Assembly: GCF_007993935.1 (NCBI RefSeq)
Contig: NZ_VITY01000001.1
Span: forward strand, 744,001 to 808,000
Source: Bradyrhizobium macuxiense
GTDB taxonomy: Bacteria; Pseudomonadota; Alphaproteobacteria; Rhizobiales; Xanthobacteraceae
Reading direction: 5' to 3'
Length of the DNA stretch: 64,000 nt
Shown: in pieces, positions 44,865 to 57,272 of the stretch
How positions within the stretch are numbered: the first letter of the stretch is position 1
Layout of the letters: each line of letters opens with the position of its first letter
Program-made: the position numbers and the translations under genes
The notes under the pieces: generated by a model
Databases searched by the model: none
The model's input: the letters and a program-made list of their open reading frames with translations, nothing else
Told to the model about the DNA's origin: nothing

Positions 44865-45539
44865 CTATTTCTCCTCCGCCATCAGATAGCCGACGCCGCG
44901 GATGGTGTGGATCACGATCTTGGCGTCGTGCTCGCTGAGCAGCTTGCGCAGCCGCGACACGTAAACCTCGACGGCATTCGAGGCGACCTCGCCCGACAGA
45001 CCGAAGATATGATCCTCGACGTTCTTCTTCGGCACCACCCGTCCCTGCCGCCGCAGCAGGATCTCGAGCACCGACGTCTCACGCGCCGAGAACACGTGCG
45101 GCGCGCCGTCGACGAACACCTGCTTGCTCTCGGTGTCGTAGACGAGATTGGCGAGCTTCAGCGACGAGCCGAGCAGCTGACCGGGCCGGCGCAGGATGGC
45201 TTCGAGCCGCGCCACCAGCTCTTCCAATGCGAACGGTTTCGCCAGATAGTCGTCCGCGCCGCTGCGCAGGCCGTTGACCCGGTCCTGCAACCCGTTGCGC
45301 GCGGTCAGCACCAGGACCGGCAGCGGGTCGCTCTTGCGGCGCAGCTCCGACAGCACCGACAGGCCATCGCCGTCGGGCAGACCGAGATCGAGGATCATGG
45401 CAGCATAGCTGACGCTGCGCAGCGCATCGCGCGCCTCGGCGACGCTGTTAACGATATCGGACTCGTATCCCGCCGCCATTAGCCCGCTGGCAAGCAGTCG
45501 CGAGAGTTCGACGTTATCCTCGACGATCAGAAGGCGCAT
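44865..45539 (-). CDS. OmpR-family response regulator
   Basis: Response regulator of 224 residues. The receiver domain carries acidic residues VEDN, phosphoacceptor Asp51 in ILDLGLPDGDG, and the LAKPF switch Lys near 101. A C-terminal winged helix follows (SNAVEVYVSRLRKLL, RGVGYLMA). Together with the downstream kinase it forms a TctD/TctE-type system. It is divergent from the RND efflux operon across 392 bases, so it most likely regulates that operon. Confidence 0.93.
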   Translation of the reverse strand: MRLLIVEDNVELSRLLASGLMAAGYESDIVNSVAEARDALRSVSYAAMILDLGLPDGDGLSVLSELRRKSDPLPVLVLTARNGLQDRVNGLRSGADDYLAKPFALEELVARLEAILRRPGQLLGSSLKLANLVYDTESKQVFVDGAPHVFSARETSVLEILLRRQGRVVPKKNVEDHIFGLSGEVASNAVEVYVSRLRKLLSEHDAKIVIHTIRGVGYLMAEEK

Positions 45540-45931
45540 CGCGGCATTCCTGTCTTCATTCGACCGGCCTTCTGTTTGCACACCTTGTTGCGATGCGCCA
45601 GCCAAGCGACAGATCCGCTGCAGATAGCGCGCTGGGCAAGCCCGATGTGCAAACGACACGCAGTTAAGTATAGCGCTTGAATTGCCGCTGACGGCGCTGT
45701 GTTTTGGCTACGCGGGGCCGCTCCTGTCATCATGCAAAATAGATAAACCCGCACCCGCCGCAATCAAAATTCGCCGATCCCGCCCGCCGCCGAAAAGGGC
45801 AAATGTAAGGCTGGCGTCAGCTAGCCCTGATAACTGTTCATCCGCTCTCACCGGGAGATCGACGACGGCCCACCATGCGGCAGGACCTCGTCTCCTGCAC
45901 GGGCTTTCATGCAGTATTGGCTAGGCGGGCG
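45540..45931. promoter_or_regulatory. Divergent control region between two-component system and RND operon
   Basis: A 392-base gene-free stretch. It contains a 9-base inverted repeat GTTTGCACA (45574-45582) and TGTGCAAAC (45646-45654) near the regulator, and a short symmetric block GCTGGCGTCAGC followed by TAGCC near 45810-45830 on the efflux side. Either could be a response-regulator or other operator site. No function is demonstrated. Confidence 0.45.
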
Positions 45932-47131
45932 ATGTCATTTCGGATGAAGTTTGTGGGCTTTGCGGCGATGCCGGTGCTGGCGGCGCTTCTCGCCGGCGCG
46001 TGGCTCACGACGCGAGCCGATGGTGTCGTGAGCGCCAAGGCCGTGCAGGAGACCGCGCCGCAGGATGTCAATGTCGAGCAGCAATACGTTGCGTTGAACG
46101 ACAAGCAGGCGGCCTCCATGAAGGTCATGGCCGCGGAGCAGCGTTCGTTCCGGACACTGAAGAACGCGGTCGGCTCGATCGACTTCAACCAGAACATGCT
46201 GGTGCAGGCGTTTACGTCAAATCCCGGCAGGATCGTCGACACGCCGCTCAACGTCGGTGACGAGGTGGCGAAGGGCGACAGGCTGTTCACCATCGACAGC
46301 CCCGATCTGTTGCAGGCCGAATCGTCGCTGCTCGCCTCGGCCGGCGTGCTCGAACTGCAGACCAGGACGCTGGCGCGGGTCAGGCAGCTGCTGAAGACCG
46401 GCGGCGGCGCGCAGAAGGACGTCGACCAGGCGACCTCGGACCAGCAGACCGCCGAGGGCAACTACAAGGCCGGCCGCGACGCGGTGCGTATCTTCGGCAA
46501 GACCGATGCCGAGATCGATCGCATCGTCGCTGACCGCAAGGTCGATTCCATCCTGGTGGTGCCGAGCCCGATCTCCGGCCGGATCATTGCCCGCAACGCC
46601 GCGCCGGGTCTCTTCGTGCAGCCCGGCAATGCGCCGGCGCCCTATTCGCTGGCCGACATCTCGACGATGTGGATGGTCGCCAATGTGATCGAGACCGATG
46701 CCCCCTCCTACCGGATCGGCCAGCCGGTCGAGGTGCGGGTGCCGGCCTATCCGAACGAGGTGTTTCGCGGCCGCGTGACGACGCTTGGCCTCAACATCGA
46801 TCCGAACTCGCACCGCCAACTGGTGCGTTCGGTGATCGATGATCCCCAGCACAAGCTGCGCGCGGGCATGCTGGCGAGCTTCACCATCGAAACCGAGCCG
46901 CCGAAACTGTCGGTGAGCGTTCCGCTTGATGCCATCGTGCGTGAGGGCGACGGCACGATGACGGTGTGGGTCACGACCGACGGCCGCAAGTTCGACCGCC
47001 GCTCGGTGACGATCGGCATGGAGCAGGACGGCTGGCGGCAAATCCTCAGCGGCCTCACAGCCGGCGAGAAGGTCGCTTCCACTGGCGCGATCTTCCTCAG
47101 CAACAAGTTCGCCAACGCGGCCACCGGCTAG
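45932..47131 (+). CDS. RND efflux periplasmic adaptor (CzcB/CusB-like)
   Basis: Membrane-fusion protein of 399 residues with an N-terminal membrane helix (VGFAAMPVLAALLAGAWL). It has a biotinyl-lipoyl-like hairpin region (FTSNPGRIVDTPLNVGDEV, VPSPISGRIIARNAAPG) and a C-terminal beta-barrel domain (VSVPLDAIVREGDGTMTVWV). The residues typical of the HME-type adaptor are present, but no His/Met-rich metal-binding N-terminus was seen. It is the first gene of the pump operon. Confidence 0.9.
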   Translation: MSFRMKFVGFAAMPVLAALLAGAWLTTRADGVVSAKAVQETAPQDVNVEQQYVALNDKQAASMKVMAAEQRSFRTLKNAVGSIDFNQNMLVQAFTSNPGRIVDTPLNVGDEVAKGDRLFTIDSPDLLQAESSLLASAGVLELQTRTLARVRQLLKTGGGAQKDVDQATSDQQTAEGNYKAGRDAVRIFGKTDAEIDRIVADRKVDSILVVPSPISGRIIARNAAPGLFVQPGNAPAPYSLADISTMWMVANVIETDAPSYRIGQPVEVRVPAYPNEVFRGRVTTLGLNIDPNSHRQLVRSVIDDPQHKLRAGMLASFTIETEPPKLSVSVPLDAIVREGDGTMTVWVTTDGRKFDRRSVTIGMEQDGWRQILSGLTAGEKVASTGAIFLSNKFANAATG

Positions 47132-47176
47132 CCCGTGCCAGCCGCGCCCAGGTCCGCTCAAGAGTAGTGCAGCACC

Positions 47177-50100
47177 TTGATCAAGAGCCTCCTTCAATTC
47201 GGTCTGACCCGAAGCGCCGTCATCGTGCTCGGCCTTGCGGTGTTCTGCGCCGCCGGATTCGCCGCGTTCGCCAAGCTGAACATCGAGGCCTATCCGAACC
47301 CGGCGCCCGTCATCCTCGAGATCACGGCGCAGGCCGCCGGCCTCTCCGCCGAAGAGATGGAGAAGTACTACACGATCCCGATGGAGGTCGGGCTGTACTC
47401 GACGCCGGACGTGGTCAACATCCGCTCGACCTCGTTCTACGGCCTGTCGTTCGTCCGCGTCACCTTCAAATACGGCGTCGATTATTATTTCGCGCTCTCG
47501 CAGGCCACCAACAACCTCACGCAGAACGTCCAGCTTCCCGGCAATCAGATCCCGCAGATCCAGCAATCGAGCCTGGTCGGCGAGATCTACCGCTACCAGC
47601 TGGTTGGCCCGCCGAATTTCGGCCTGACCAATCTCAGGACGCTGCAGGACTACGTCGTCGCCCGCCGACTGATGACGATACCGGGTGTCGTGCAGATCAA
47701 CTCCTGGGGCGGCACCACCAAGCAGTTCAACGTCGACGCCGATCTTGCAAAGCTCGAGGCCTATAACATCACCGTGCCGCAGCTGATCAGCGCGCTCGGC
47801 AATTCCAACGTCAATGTCGGCGGCCGCGAGATCGCGATCGGCCAGCAATCCGTCAACATCCGCGGCATCGGCCTGATCAATTCCGGCGGCAAAGACGATG
47901 TCACCAAGGGCTACAAGGTCCGGGACATCGAGAACGTCGTCCTGACGCAATCCAGCGGACTGCCGATCCAGATCAAGGACGTCGCCAAGGTTTCGGTCGG
48001 CTATGTGCCGCGGCTCGGCATCGCAGGAAAGGACAAGAGCGACGACGTCGCCGCGGCGATCGTCGTGATGGGCCGCACCCAGCATACCAACGACATCGTG
48101 CCGAAGGTCGAGGAGGAAGTCGCCAAGATCAACAGCGACGGCACCCTGCCGCCCGGCGTCAAGGTGGTCCCGTATTACGACCGCACCTCGCTGGTCAGCG
48201 TCACGACCCACACCGTGCTGCACAACCTGATGTTCGGCTGCCTGCTGGTGTTCGTGATCCAGTGGGTGTTCCTGGGCGACCTGCGCAGCGCGCTGATCGT
48301 CAGTGCCAATATCCCGTTCGCGCTGTTCTTCGCGATCATCATCCTGGTGCTGCAGGGCGAGGACGCCAACCTGCTGTCGCTCGGCGCGGTCGACTTCGGC
48401 ATCATCGTCGATTCCGCCGTCATCATGATGGAGAACATCTTCCGCAACTTCCAGTCCAGCCCGGAGAACCGGCTGCGCGTGCTGCAGAACCTCGCCGAGG
48501 GCTATTGGGGAGGCGATCCGACCACACGCAACGGCCAACCCGCGCCGGGCTGGACCGAGCGGCTGCGCATGATCTTCGTCAGCGCATTGCAGGTCGACAA
48601 GGCAGTGTTCTTCACCGCGGCCATCACGGTGACCGCGTTCGTACCGCTGTTCACCATGCAAGGCGTCGAAGGCCAGATTTTCGGACCGATGGCGCGAACC
48701 TATGGCTACGCGCTCGCCGGCGCGCTGCTGGCAACCTTCACGGTGACGCCGATACTGGCATCGCTGCTGCTGCCACGGCATATCCAGGAAACCGAAACCA
48801 TCATCGTGCGCTCGCTGCGCAAGGCCTACACGCCGGTGCTGCGCTGGTCGCTGACGCATCTGCGGGTCGCGGTCGCGGCCGGCATCATTTTCCTCGGGCT
48901 CAGCGGCCTTGCGGCGAGCCAGCTCGGCAGCGAATTCCTGCCTGCGCTCGAGGAAGGCAATTTCTGGATCCGCGCCTCGATGCCGCCGACCATGTCGCTC
49001 AACGCCGGCACCGAACCGACCCGCAAGATGCGCGAGATCCTGCTGCGTCACCCCGAGATCGTCACGGTGGTGTCCCAGCATGGCCGCCCCGATAATGGCA
49101 GCGACGCCTCGCCATTCTCGAACGTCGAGCTGTTCGCGCCGATCAAGCCGTTCGACCAATGGCCGCCCGGCCTGACCAAGGAGAAGCTCACCGAGGAATT
49201 GCAGAAGGAGTTCGACGAGGAACTGCCGGGCGTCACCTTCAACTTCTCGCAGTACATCCAGGACAACGTCGAAGAGGCGCTGTCGGGCGTCAAGGGCGCG
49301 AACTCGGTCAAGATCATCGGTCCGAACCTTGCCGTGCTCGAACAGCTCGCGAGCAAGGTCGCGCGGGAGATGGCCAAGATCCGCGGCGTTGCCGACCTCG
49401 GCATCTTCCATCTGGTCGGGCAACCCAACCTCAACATCAAGGTCAACCGGGAGAAGACCGCGCGCTACGGCCTCAATACAGGCGACGTCACGACCGTGGT
49501 TCAGGCTGCGCTCGGCGGCACCAGCGCGACGACGGTGCTCGAGGGCGACCGGCAGTTCGGCGTGGTGGTGCGGCTCGATCCCAAGTTCCGCCAGAGCATC
49601 GACGAGGTGCGCGAGATCAAGGTCGCCTACCAGACGCCATCCGGTACCAACGCCTACATCCCCCTGAGCGAGCTCGCCGACATCTCGCTCGATACCGGCG
49701 CCTCGTTCATCTATCGCGAGCGCAGCCAGCGCTATATCCCGATCAAGTTCAGCGTGCGCGGCCGCGATCTCGGCAGCACGGTTGCGGAGGCGCAGACGCG
49801 CGTCGCCGAGACCGTGCAGCTTCCGGCCGGTTACCGGATGATCTGGTCCGGCGAATTCGACAATCTCGAAGCCGCCAAGGCGCGCCTGATGATCGTCGTA
49901 CCGGTGACGCTGCTGCTGATCTTCGTGTTGCTCTACAGCCTGTTCAACTCGCTGCGCGACAGCCTGCTGGCGCTGGCCGGCATTCCCTTCGCGGTCGGCG
50001 GCGGCCTGATCGCGCTGTTCCTCGCCGGGCTCGATTTCTCGATCTCGGCCGCGATCGGCTTCATTTCGCTGTTCGGCGTCGCGGTCATGGACGGCATCCT

Positions 50101-50434
50101 CAACATCACCTATTTCCGCGAATTGCGGGCCTCGGGCATGAGCATCGCAGAGGCGGTCTTCAACGGCGCCGAGCAACGCATGCGGCCGATGCTGATGACC
50201 GCGCTGTCCGCGGGCGTGGGCCTGTTCCCGGCGGCGCTGTCGCACGGCATCGGCAGCCAGGTTCAGCGGCCGCTCGCCACCGTGGTGGTCGGCGGCATGT
50301 TCATCGGACCGCTGCTGCTCCTGATCGTGGCGCCTGCCCTGCGCAAGATCTTCCTGTCGCGCGAGCCAGTCGCCTCTCCCGACCAGGCGACCGCCGCCGC
50401 GCCGCCCGAAGCGGCCCATGAAGGGGGCGCCTGA
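47177..50434 (+). CDS. HME-type RND efflux pump (CzcA/CusA family)
   Basis: Inner-membrane pump of 1085 residues with twelve helices and two large periplasmic loops. The charged relay of metal-exporting RND proteins is intact in helix 4: Asp406, Asp412 and Glu419 in DFGIIVDSAVIMMENIF, with the same D-x5-D-x6-E spacing as CzcA. The start is TTG 47177, giving MIKSLLQFGLTRSAVIVLG. The family exports Co/Zn/Cd, Cu/Ag or Ni; the substrate cannot be assigned here. Its stop overlaps the start of the outer-membrane factor (TGATG). Confidence 0.93.
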   Translation: MIKSLLQFGLTRSAVIVLGLAVFCAAGFAAFAKLNIEAYPNPAPVILEITAQAAGLSAEEMEKYYTIPMEVGLYSTPDVVNIRSTSFYGLSFVRVTFKYGVDYYFALSQATNNLTQNVQLPGNQIPQIQQSSLVGEIYRYQLVGPPNFGLTNLRTLQDYVVARRLMTIPGVVQINSWGGTTKQFNVDADLAKLEAYNITVPQLISALGNSNVNVGGREIAIGQQSVNIRGIGLINSGGKDDVTKGYKVRDIENVVLTQSSGLPIQIKDVAKVSVGYVPRLGIAGKDKSDDVAAAIVVMGRTQHTNDIVPKVEEEVAKINSDGTLPPGVKVVPYYDRTSLVSVTTHTVLHNLMFGCLLVFVIQWVFLGDLRSALIVSANIPFALFFAIIILVLQGEDANLLSLGAVDFGIIVDSAVIMMENIFRNFQSSPENRLRVLQNLAEGYWGGDPTTRNGQPAPGWTERLRMIFVSALQVDKAVFFTAAITVTAFVPLFTMQGVEGQIFGPMARTYGYALAGALLATFTVTPILASLLLPRHIQETETIIVRSLRKAYTPVLRWSLTHLRVAVAAGIIFLGLSGLAASQLGSEFLPALEEGNFWIRASMPPTMSLNAGTEPTRKMREILLRHPEIVTVVSQHGRPDNGSDASPFSNVELFAPIKPFDQWPPGLTKEKLTEELQKEFDEELPGVTFNFSQYIQDNVEEALSGVKGANSVKIIGPNLAVLEQLASKVAREMAKIRGVADLGIFHLVGQPNLNIKVNREKTARYGLNTGDVTTVVQAALGGTSATTVLEGDRQFGVVVRLDPKFRQSIDEVREIKVAYQTPSGTNAYIPLSELADISLDTGASFIYRERSQRYIPIKFSVRGRDLGSTVAEAQTRVAETVQLPAGYRMIWSGEFDNLEAAKARLMIVVPVTLLLIFVLLYSLFNSLRDSLLALAGIPFAVGGGLIALFLAGLDFSISAAIGFISLFGVAVMDGILNITYFRELRASGMSIAEAVFNGAEQRMRPMLMTALSAGVGLFPAALSHGIGSQVQRPLATVVVGGMFIGPLLLLIVAPALRKIFLSREPVASPDQATAAAPPEAAHEGGA

Positions 50435-52029
50435 TGTCCGAGATCTTCGCAAGGGTTGTTGCCACGCTCGCGCTGTGCGGAACGCGCGCCCCGCGTCCGA
50501 CGCTTGGCGCCGCTACCGCCGCCCTGTTACTGACAAGCTGCGCCGTCGGCCCGAATTTCGTCGCGCCGCCAGCCCCGGACGTGGATCGCTACACGCCGGA
50601 GAAGCTGGCTTCTCCCAGCGCGAATGCCGGGGGCCCCAGCGTGCCGAAGCAGCATTTCGTCAGCGGCGAGGACGTGTCGCTGCGATGGTGGACGGCATTC
50701 CGGTCGAAGCCGCTCGACGAGTTGATCAAAATGTCGGTCGAGCACAACCCGTCCCTGCAGGCGGCTGAAGCGTCGATCAGGATCGCGCAATACAACGCGC
50801 TGGCCCAGCGCGGGCTGTTCTTCCCGCAGATCGGTGCGAACTACACGCCGTCGCAGCAGCAGATTTCCGGCGCCTCGAGCTCGGGCCCGGGCGGCCAGTC
50901 CCCTTCGGTATTCTCGCTGCATACCGCGCAATTAAACGTCAGTTTCGTGCCTGACATCTGGGGCCAGAATGTTCGCGCGGTCGAGAGTCTCGACGCGATC
51001 TCCGAGCAGCAATTGTTCCAGCTGGAAGCGGCCTACCTGACGCTGACGGCCAACGTCGTCACCGCGGCGATCCAGGAAGCGTCACTTCGGGGCCAGATTG
51101 GCGCGATCCAGCGCGTCGTGAAGATCGAACGCGGCATCCTGGAAATCGTGAAGAACCAGTTCAACGCAGGCAGCGCCGCTCAGGTCGACGTGCTGGCGCA
51201 GGAGGCCGCGCTGGCCCAGTCCGAGCAGTTGCTCCCGCCGCTGGAAAAGCAGCTCGCGGTTCAGCGCGATCTGCTGACCTCGCTGGCCGGGCAATTCTCG
51301 GCTGACGAGATCCTGCAAAAGTTTACGCTCGACCGCCTGGCGCTCCCCGCAAACCTGCCGGTGAGCCTGCCGAGCAAGATGATACGCCAGCGTCCGGACG
51401 TCAGGGCCGCGGAGGCGCTGCTGCACTCGGCGAACGCCCAACTCGGCGTGTCGATCGCGGCGCGGCTGCCCAACGTCACGATTTCAGGCAACGCCGGGGC
51501 CGCGGCCTTCAGCCTTGCCCAGTTGTTCACGCCGGGAACCAGCTTCTACGTCATTGCGGCGAGTGCGACCCAGCCGCTGTTCGATGGCCTGACGCTCTAC
51601 CACAAGCAGAAGGCCGCGGAGGCCGCGGTCGACCAGGCGGACGCGCTGTATCGGCAGGCCGTCGTCACGGCGATGCAGAACGTCGCCGACGCCCTGCGCA
51701 GCCTGCAGGCCGACGCGCGCGCCCTGCAGGCTGCGGTCAAGGCCGAACTCGCCGCCAAGGCCAGCCTCGACATCATTCAGAAGCAGCTTGCCCTCGGGCA
51801 AGTCAGCCAGGTGGTCGTACTCAATGCCCAGCAGGTCTATCTGACCGCTGCGGTCGTCCACGTCCAGGCGCAGGCGACGCGCCTTTCGGACAGCGCCGCC
51901 CTGTTCATGGCGCTCGGCGGCGGATGGCCGACCAACTGCGCATGCGACGACTGGCGCAAATGCGTCCTGGAGGACGCGCCCGCCCCGGCCCCGCAGCGGG
52001 TCAGCGAAAATGGGCCTCCTGCCCGCTGA
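50434..52029 (+). CDS. RND outer-membrane factor, NodT-family lipoprotein
   Basis: TolC-like channel subunit of 531 residues. A lipobox LLLTSC places the lipidated Cys near 36, after an unusually long N-terminal region, so the real start may be later. Two OEP repeats follow: SLRWWTAFRSKPLDELIK starts the first, and LSTTVQLF-type helices and TAVVHVQAQATRLSDSAALF the second. The typical GGGW ends the second. It completes the tripartite pump with the adaptor and RND protein upstream. Confidence 0.92.
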   Translation: MSEIFARVVATLALCGTRAPRPTLGAATAALLLTSCAVGPNFVAPPAPDVDRYTPEKLASPSANAGGPSVPKQHFVSGEDVSLRWWTAFRSKPLDELIKMSVEHNPSLQAAEASIRIAQYNALAQRGLFFPQIGANYTPSQQQISGASSSGPGGQSPSVFSLHTAQLNVSFVPDIWGQNVRAVESLDAISEQQLFQLEAAYLTLTANVVTAAIQEASLRGQIGAIQRVVKIERGILEIVKNQFNAGSAAQVDVLAQEAALAQSEQLLPPLEKQLAVQRDLLTSLAGQFSADEILQKFTLDRLALPANLPVSLPSKMIRQRPDVRAAEALLHSANAQLGVSIAARLPNVTISGNAGAAAFSLAQLFTPGTSFYVIAASATQPLFDGLTLYHKQKAAEAAVDQADALYRQAVVTAMQNVADALRSLQADARALQAAVKAELAAKASLDIIQKQLALGQVSQVVVLNAQQVYLTAAVVHVQAQATRLSDSAALFMALGGGWPTNCACDDWRKCVLEDAPAPAPQRVSENGPPAR

Positions 52030-52069
52030 CCAATGCGGCGCACGAGACACGAACTGGAGGATCCGGCGA

Positions 52070-52270
52070 ATGAAAAACATGCTGACTTTGGCGGCAATCC
52101 TGCTCGCGATCTGGGCGGGATCCGCGGCCGCGCAGAGCGCGGTCGGCGGCCCGAAAAAGCCAAGCAATCTCGGTGGGCCGACCGTCCAGAAGAACCCGGT
52201 GGTTCCGGCTCCGCAGGCGAGCGCGCCAACGCCCCCACCATCGCCGCCAAAGCCGTTGCCGAAGAAGTAG
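52070..52270 (+). CDS. Small secreted proline-rich protein in the efflux operon
   Basis: Protein of 66 residues. A signal peptide (MKNMLTLAAILLAIWAG, cleavage after SAAAQ near 22) is followed by a short Pro/Gln/Lys-rich mature part (PAPQASAPTPPPSPPKPLP). GGAGG lies 9 bases upstream of ATG 52070. It is co-oriented 40 bases after the outer-membrane factor. No known family; perhaps a periplasmic accessory, though no metal-binding His or Cys is present. Confidence 0.65.
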   Translation: MKNMLTLAAILLAIWAGSAAAQSAVGGPKKPSNLGGPTVQKNPVVPAPQASAPTPPPSPPKPLPKK

Positions 52271-52368
52271 CGGCGCAATTGAATCGGCTCCCGGGATTCA
52301 CGCTGATCGGCTCGATGAGACAAACATGAAAAACGCACCGCTCGTGCCGATGACAACCACTCGGTACC

Positions 52369-52393
52369 CTGTCCAGCCGACGCGGCTGGACAG
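52369..52393. terminator. Hairpin after the RND operon
   Basis: Perfect 10-bp stem CTGTCCAGCC / GGCTGGACAG with a GACGC loop, about 100 bases after the last gene of the efflux operon. No strong T-run follows, so intrinsic termination is possible but not certain. Confidence 0.45.
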
Positions 52394-52525
52394 TATTCCG
52401 TGGCGGAAATCGTCGCCGAGACGGGGTGACACCTACCGCTTGAGGTGCGTCTCGGTCGACGGGCTCGGTTACTGACGGCTGCGCCGGCTTCGGCCGCCAA
52501 TGCGCTGCGCGAGCAGCGAAGGCGT

Positions 52526-52798
52526 CTACCAGACGACGACCGCGCAGAGCAGCGCCAGCGGAAGCGCGGCGCCCCCGATGACGACCCACCTGCGCATCTC
52601 AGCCGGATCTCTCGAATACGTGAATATCTGAGCGGCGACGAACAGGCAGACTGCGGCGCCCAGGAGGGTGCGAACCAAATCGGACGGCGTCTCGTAGGCT
52701 GACCAGATGGTTTCGTTTTGCGGGCTTGCGACTCGTGCAGTGATGACCACCACAACGATCAGAAACAGCGTCCGAAGGAAAAGACCGAGGAAACGCAT
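52526..52798 (-). CDS. Small hypothetical membrane protein
   Basis: Unrecognised protein of 90 residues with three hydrophobic stretches (about 4-20 LGLFLRTLFLIVVVVIT, 42-58 and 70-88 WVVIGGAALPLALLCAVVVW) and a polar middle. ATG 52798 was selected because the upstream extension is polar and lacks a ribosome-binding site. Convergent with the efflux operon. Confidence 0.6.
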   Translation of the reverse strand: MRFLGLFLRTLFLIVVVVITARVASPQNETIWSAYETPSDLVRTLLGAAVCLFVAAQIFTYSRDPAEMRRWVVIGGAALPLALLCAVVVW

Positions 52799-52895
52799 AT
52801 GGCGCCCTGATTCATGCTCCTCCACAACGCTAGCATGAATCGGGCCAAAAAGCATTCATCCAGCCATTCGCCCAGCGCGCGCCGGCTCCAAACAA

Positions 52896-52922
52896 AAATC
52901 CCGGAGCGTTGCCCCGGGATTT
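52896..52922 (-). terminator. Rho-independent terminator after the first TakP-like gene
   Basis: Stem AAATCCCGG / CCGGGATTT with a 9-base loop. On the minus strand it is followed by TTTTTG, the classic intrinsic form. It lies 26 bases beyond the stop of the binding-protein gene at 52948. Confidence 0.85.
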
Positions 52923-52947
52923 CTACCTGCGTTGAAGGTGCGCGGCG

Positions 52948-54036
<1,089 letters not shown>

Positions 54037-54202
54037 TTTTGAATCCGCCCTGTGTGATTGTGTTGTTCGAGCGTCGACTGCTTGCGATCGTCGCGCTGCT
54101 TTTCTTTGCCGTCATGACCGGTGATCGATCACGCGCCGCCTTCGTGCCGAGGCTTCGGCGCGAGCATGGAACATCCCCCCGGCGAATGCCAGACGCAAAA
54201 AA

Positions 54203-54226
54203 CCCGGCCCCCTTGCGGGGGCCGGG
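54203..54226 (-). terminator. Rho-independent terminator after the second TakP-like gene
   Basis: Perfect 10-bp stem CCCGGCCCCC / GGGGGCCGGG with a TTGC loop, followed on the minus strand by TTTTTTGCG. It separates the two paralogous binding-protein genes into independent transcripts. Confidence 0.9.
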
Positions 54227-54282
54227 CTACTTAAGTCGAAGCTTTTTGGCGCGTTCTCTTCTCGCGAACGCTCGAAGCGCTC

Positions 54283-55916
<1,634 letters not shown>

Positions 55917-56111
55917 GTCGATGGTCGCCCCACGACCGTTCCCGCGGTTTCGGCTTCATCCCTTGGCCGCCTTCGATTGATCGAAGGGCATGATTCGGCC
56001 AGTCCTGCACAAACATACAGGGCGGAACCGATTCAGCAATCGCCGGCGAGCGACGGGCCTGTGAAGAAAGCCCGCCGGAGCGCCTCGGCTCGCAGAGACG
56101 ACTACGCGGGC

Positions 56112-57245
56112 TCAGGCGGCGGCGATCACGCCTTGCAGCTGCTCACGGACCTTGCTGCCGATCGCACGGTAAATCGCCGCATGCGGGCCGTCCGGCTCGC
56201 TCTCGACCACCGGATTGCCGGAGTCGGAGGCGGTGCGGATCGCGATGTGCAGGGGGACCTCGCCGAGGAACGGCACCCCGAGCTTCTCGGCCTCGTGGCG
56301 AGCGCCGCCATGGCCAAAGATGTCCGAGCGCGTGCCGCAATGCGGGCACTGGAAATAGCTCATGTTCTCGACGATGCCGAGCACCGGCACATTGACCTTC
56401 TTGAACATCGCAAGCCCGCGCCGGGCATCGATCAGCGAGAGGTCCTGCGGCGTCGAGATGATGACGGCGCCCTTGAGCGGGACGTTCTGCGCCAGTGTGA
56501 GCTGCGCGTCGCCGGTGCCCGGCGGCATGTCGACGACCAGCACGTCGAGCGTGCCCCAGGCTACGTCGCGCAGCATCTGGGTGATCGCGGACATCACCAT
56601 CGGCCCGCGCCAGATCATCGCGGTGTCCTCCTCGACCAGGAAGCCGATCGACATGATCGACAGGCCGAAGCGCACCAGCGGGACCATCTTCTTGTCGTCG
56701 TCGAGCTGCGGCTTCTCGCGAATGCCGGTCAGCCGCGGCACCGACGGGCCGTAGATATCGGCATCGAGCAATCCGACGCGCAGACCGAGGTCACGCAGGC
56801 CGAGCGCGAGGTTGAGCGCCGTGGTCGACTTGCCGACCCCGCCCTTGCCGGAGGCCACCGCGATGACAGCGGCGATGCCCGGTATCTCGGCCTGGCGCGC
56901 CATCGGCGATTGCGCGCCGGGCGGATGCGGATGGCGGTGCGCGGAGGCGGGCTGGACGCCGCCCGCCGGCCGCGGCGCGGGCGCCGCCGCGCTGCCCGCC
57001 TTACGCTCCGCGGTCAGCGCGATCATCGCGACGCTGACGCCCGGAATGGCGCGTACGGCGTTCTCGGCCTGCACACGCACGCTCTCCCACGCACGTGCTT
57101 CCGCGGCATCGACGTTGATCGAGAAGAACACCTTGCCGTCGGTGACCGTGATCGCCGACAGCACGTTGGCGTTGGTCAAGGGGACGCCGCGCGGCGACAT
57201 CACCTTGGCAAGGCAATCGAGAACCTGTTGCTGCGTCACGCTCAC
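56112..57245 (-). CDS. apbC: Mrp/ApbC/NBP35-type Fe-S cluster carrier ATPase
   Basis: Fe-S cluster carrier of 377 residues. An N-terminal MIP18/DUF59 domain (about 1-85) is joined by a His/Pro/Ala-rich linker (about 85-120) to a deviant Walker A ATPase domain with GKGGVGKST near 133-141. LLDADIYGPSVPR, MPPGTGDAQLTLAQ and the cluster-binding CPHC follow. GTG 57245 has AGGAG 7 bases upstream; an upstream in-frame ATG runs into a repeat and is not used. Needed for maturation of Fe-S enzymes. Confidence 0.94.
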   Translation of the reverse strand: MSVTQQQVLDCLAKVMSPRGVPLTNANVLSAITVTDGKVFFSINVDAAEARAWESVRVQAENAVRAIPGVSVAMIALTAERKAGSAAAPAPRPAGGVQPASAHRHPHPPGAQSPMARQAEIPGIAAVIAVASGKGGVGKSTTALNLALGLRDLGLRVGLLDADIYGPSVPRLTGIREKPQLDDDKKMVPLVRFGLSIMSIGFLVEEDTAMIWRGPMVMSAITQMLRDVAWGTLDVLVVDMPPGTGDAQLTLAQNVPLKGAVIISTPQDLSLIDARRGLAMFKKVNVPVLGIVENMSYFQCPHCGTRSDIFGHGGARHEAEKLGVPFLGEVPLHIAIRTASDSGNPVVESEPDGPHAAIYRAIGSKVREQLQGVIAAA

Positions 57246-57272
57246 CGCGCATCTCCTGGGCGTTTTAGTAGG

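Noticed and set aside
46217..50452. 1411-codon open frame antisense to the RND pump and adaptor
   Set aside because: Very Arg/His/Asp-rich translation with no domain, typical of antisense frames in high-GC DNA. The sense strand carries clear pump motifs.
52326..52475. Short frame after the efflux operon
   Set aside because: No ribosome-binding site, and it contains the hairpin at 52369-52393.
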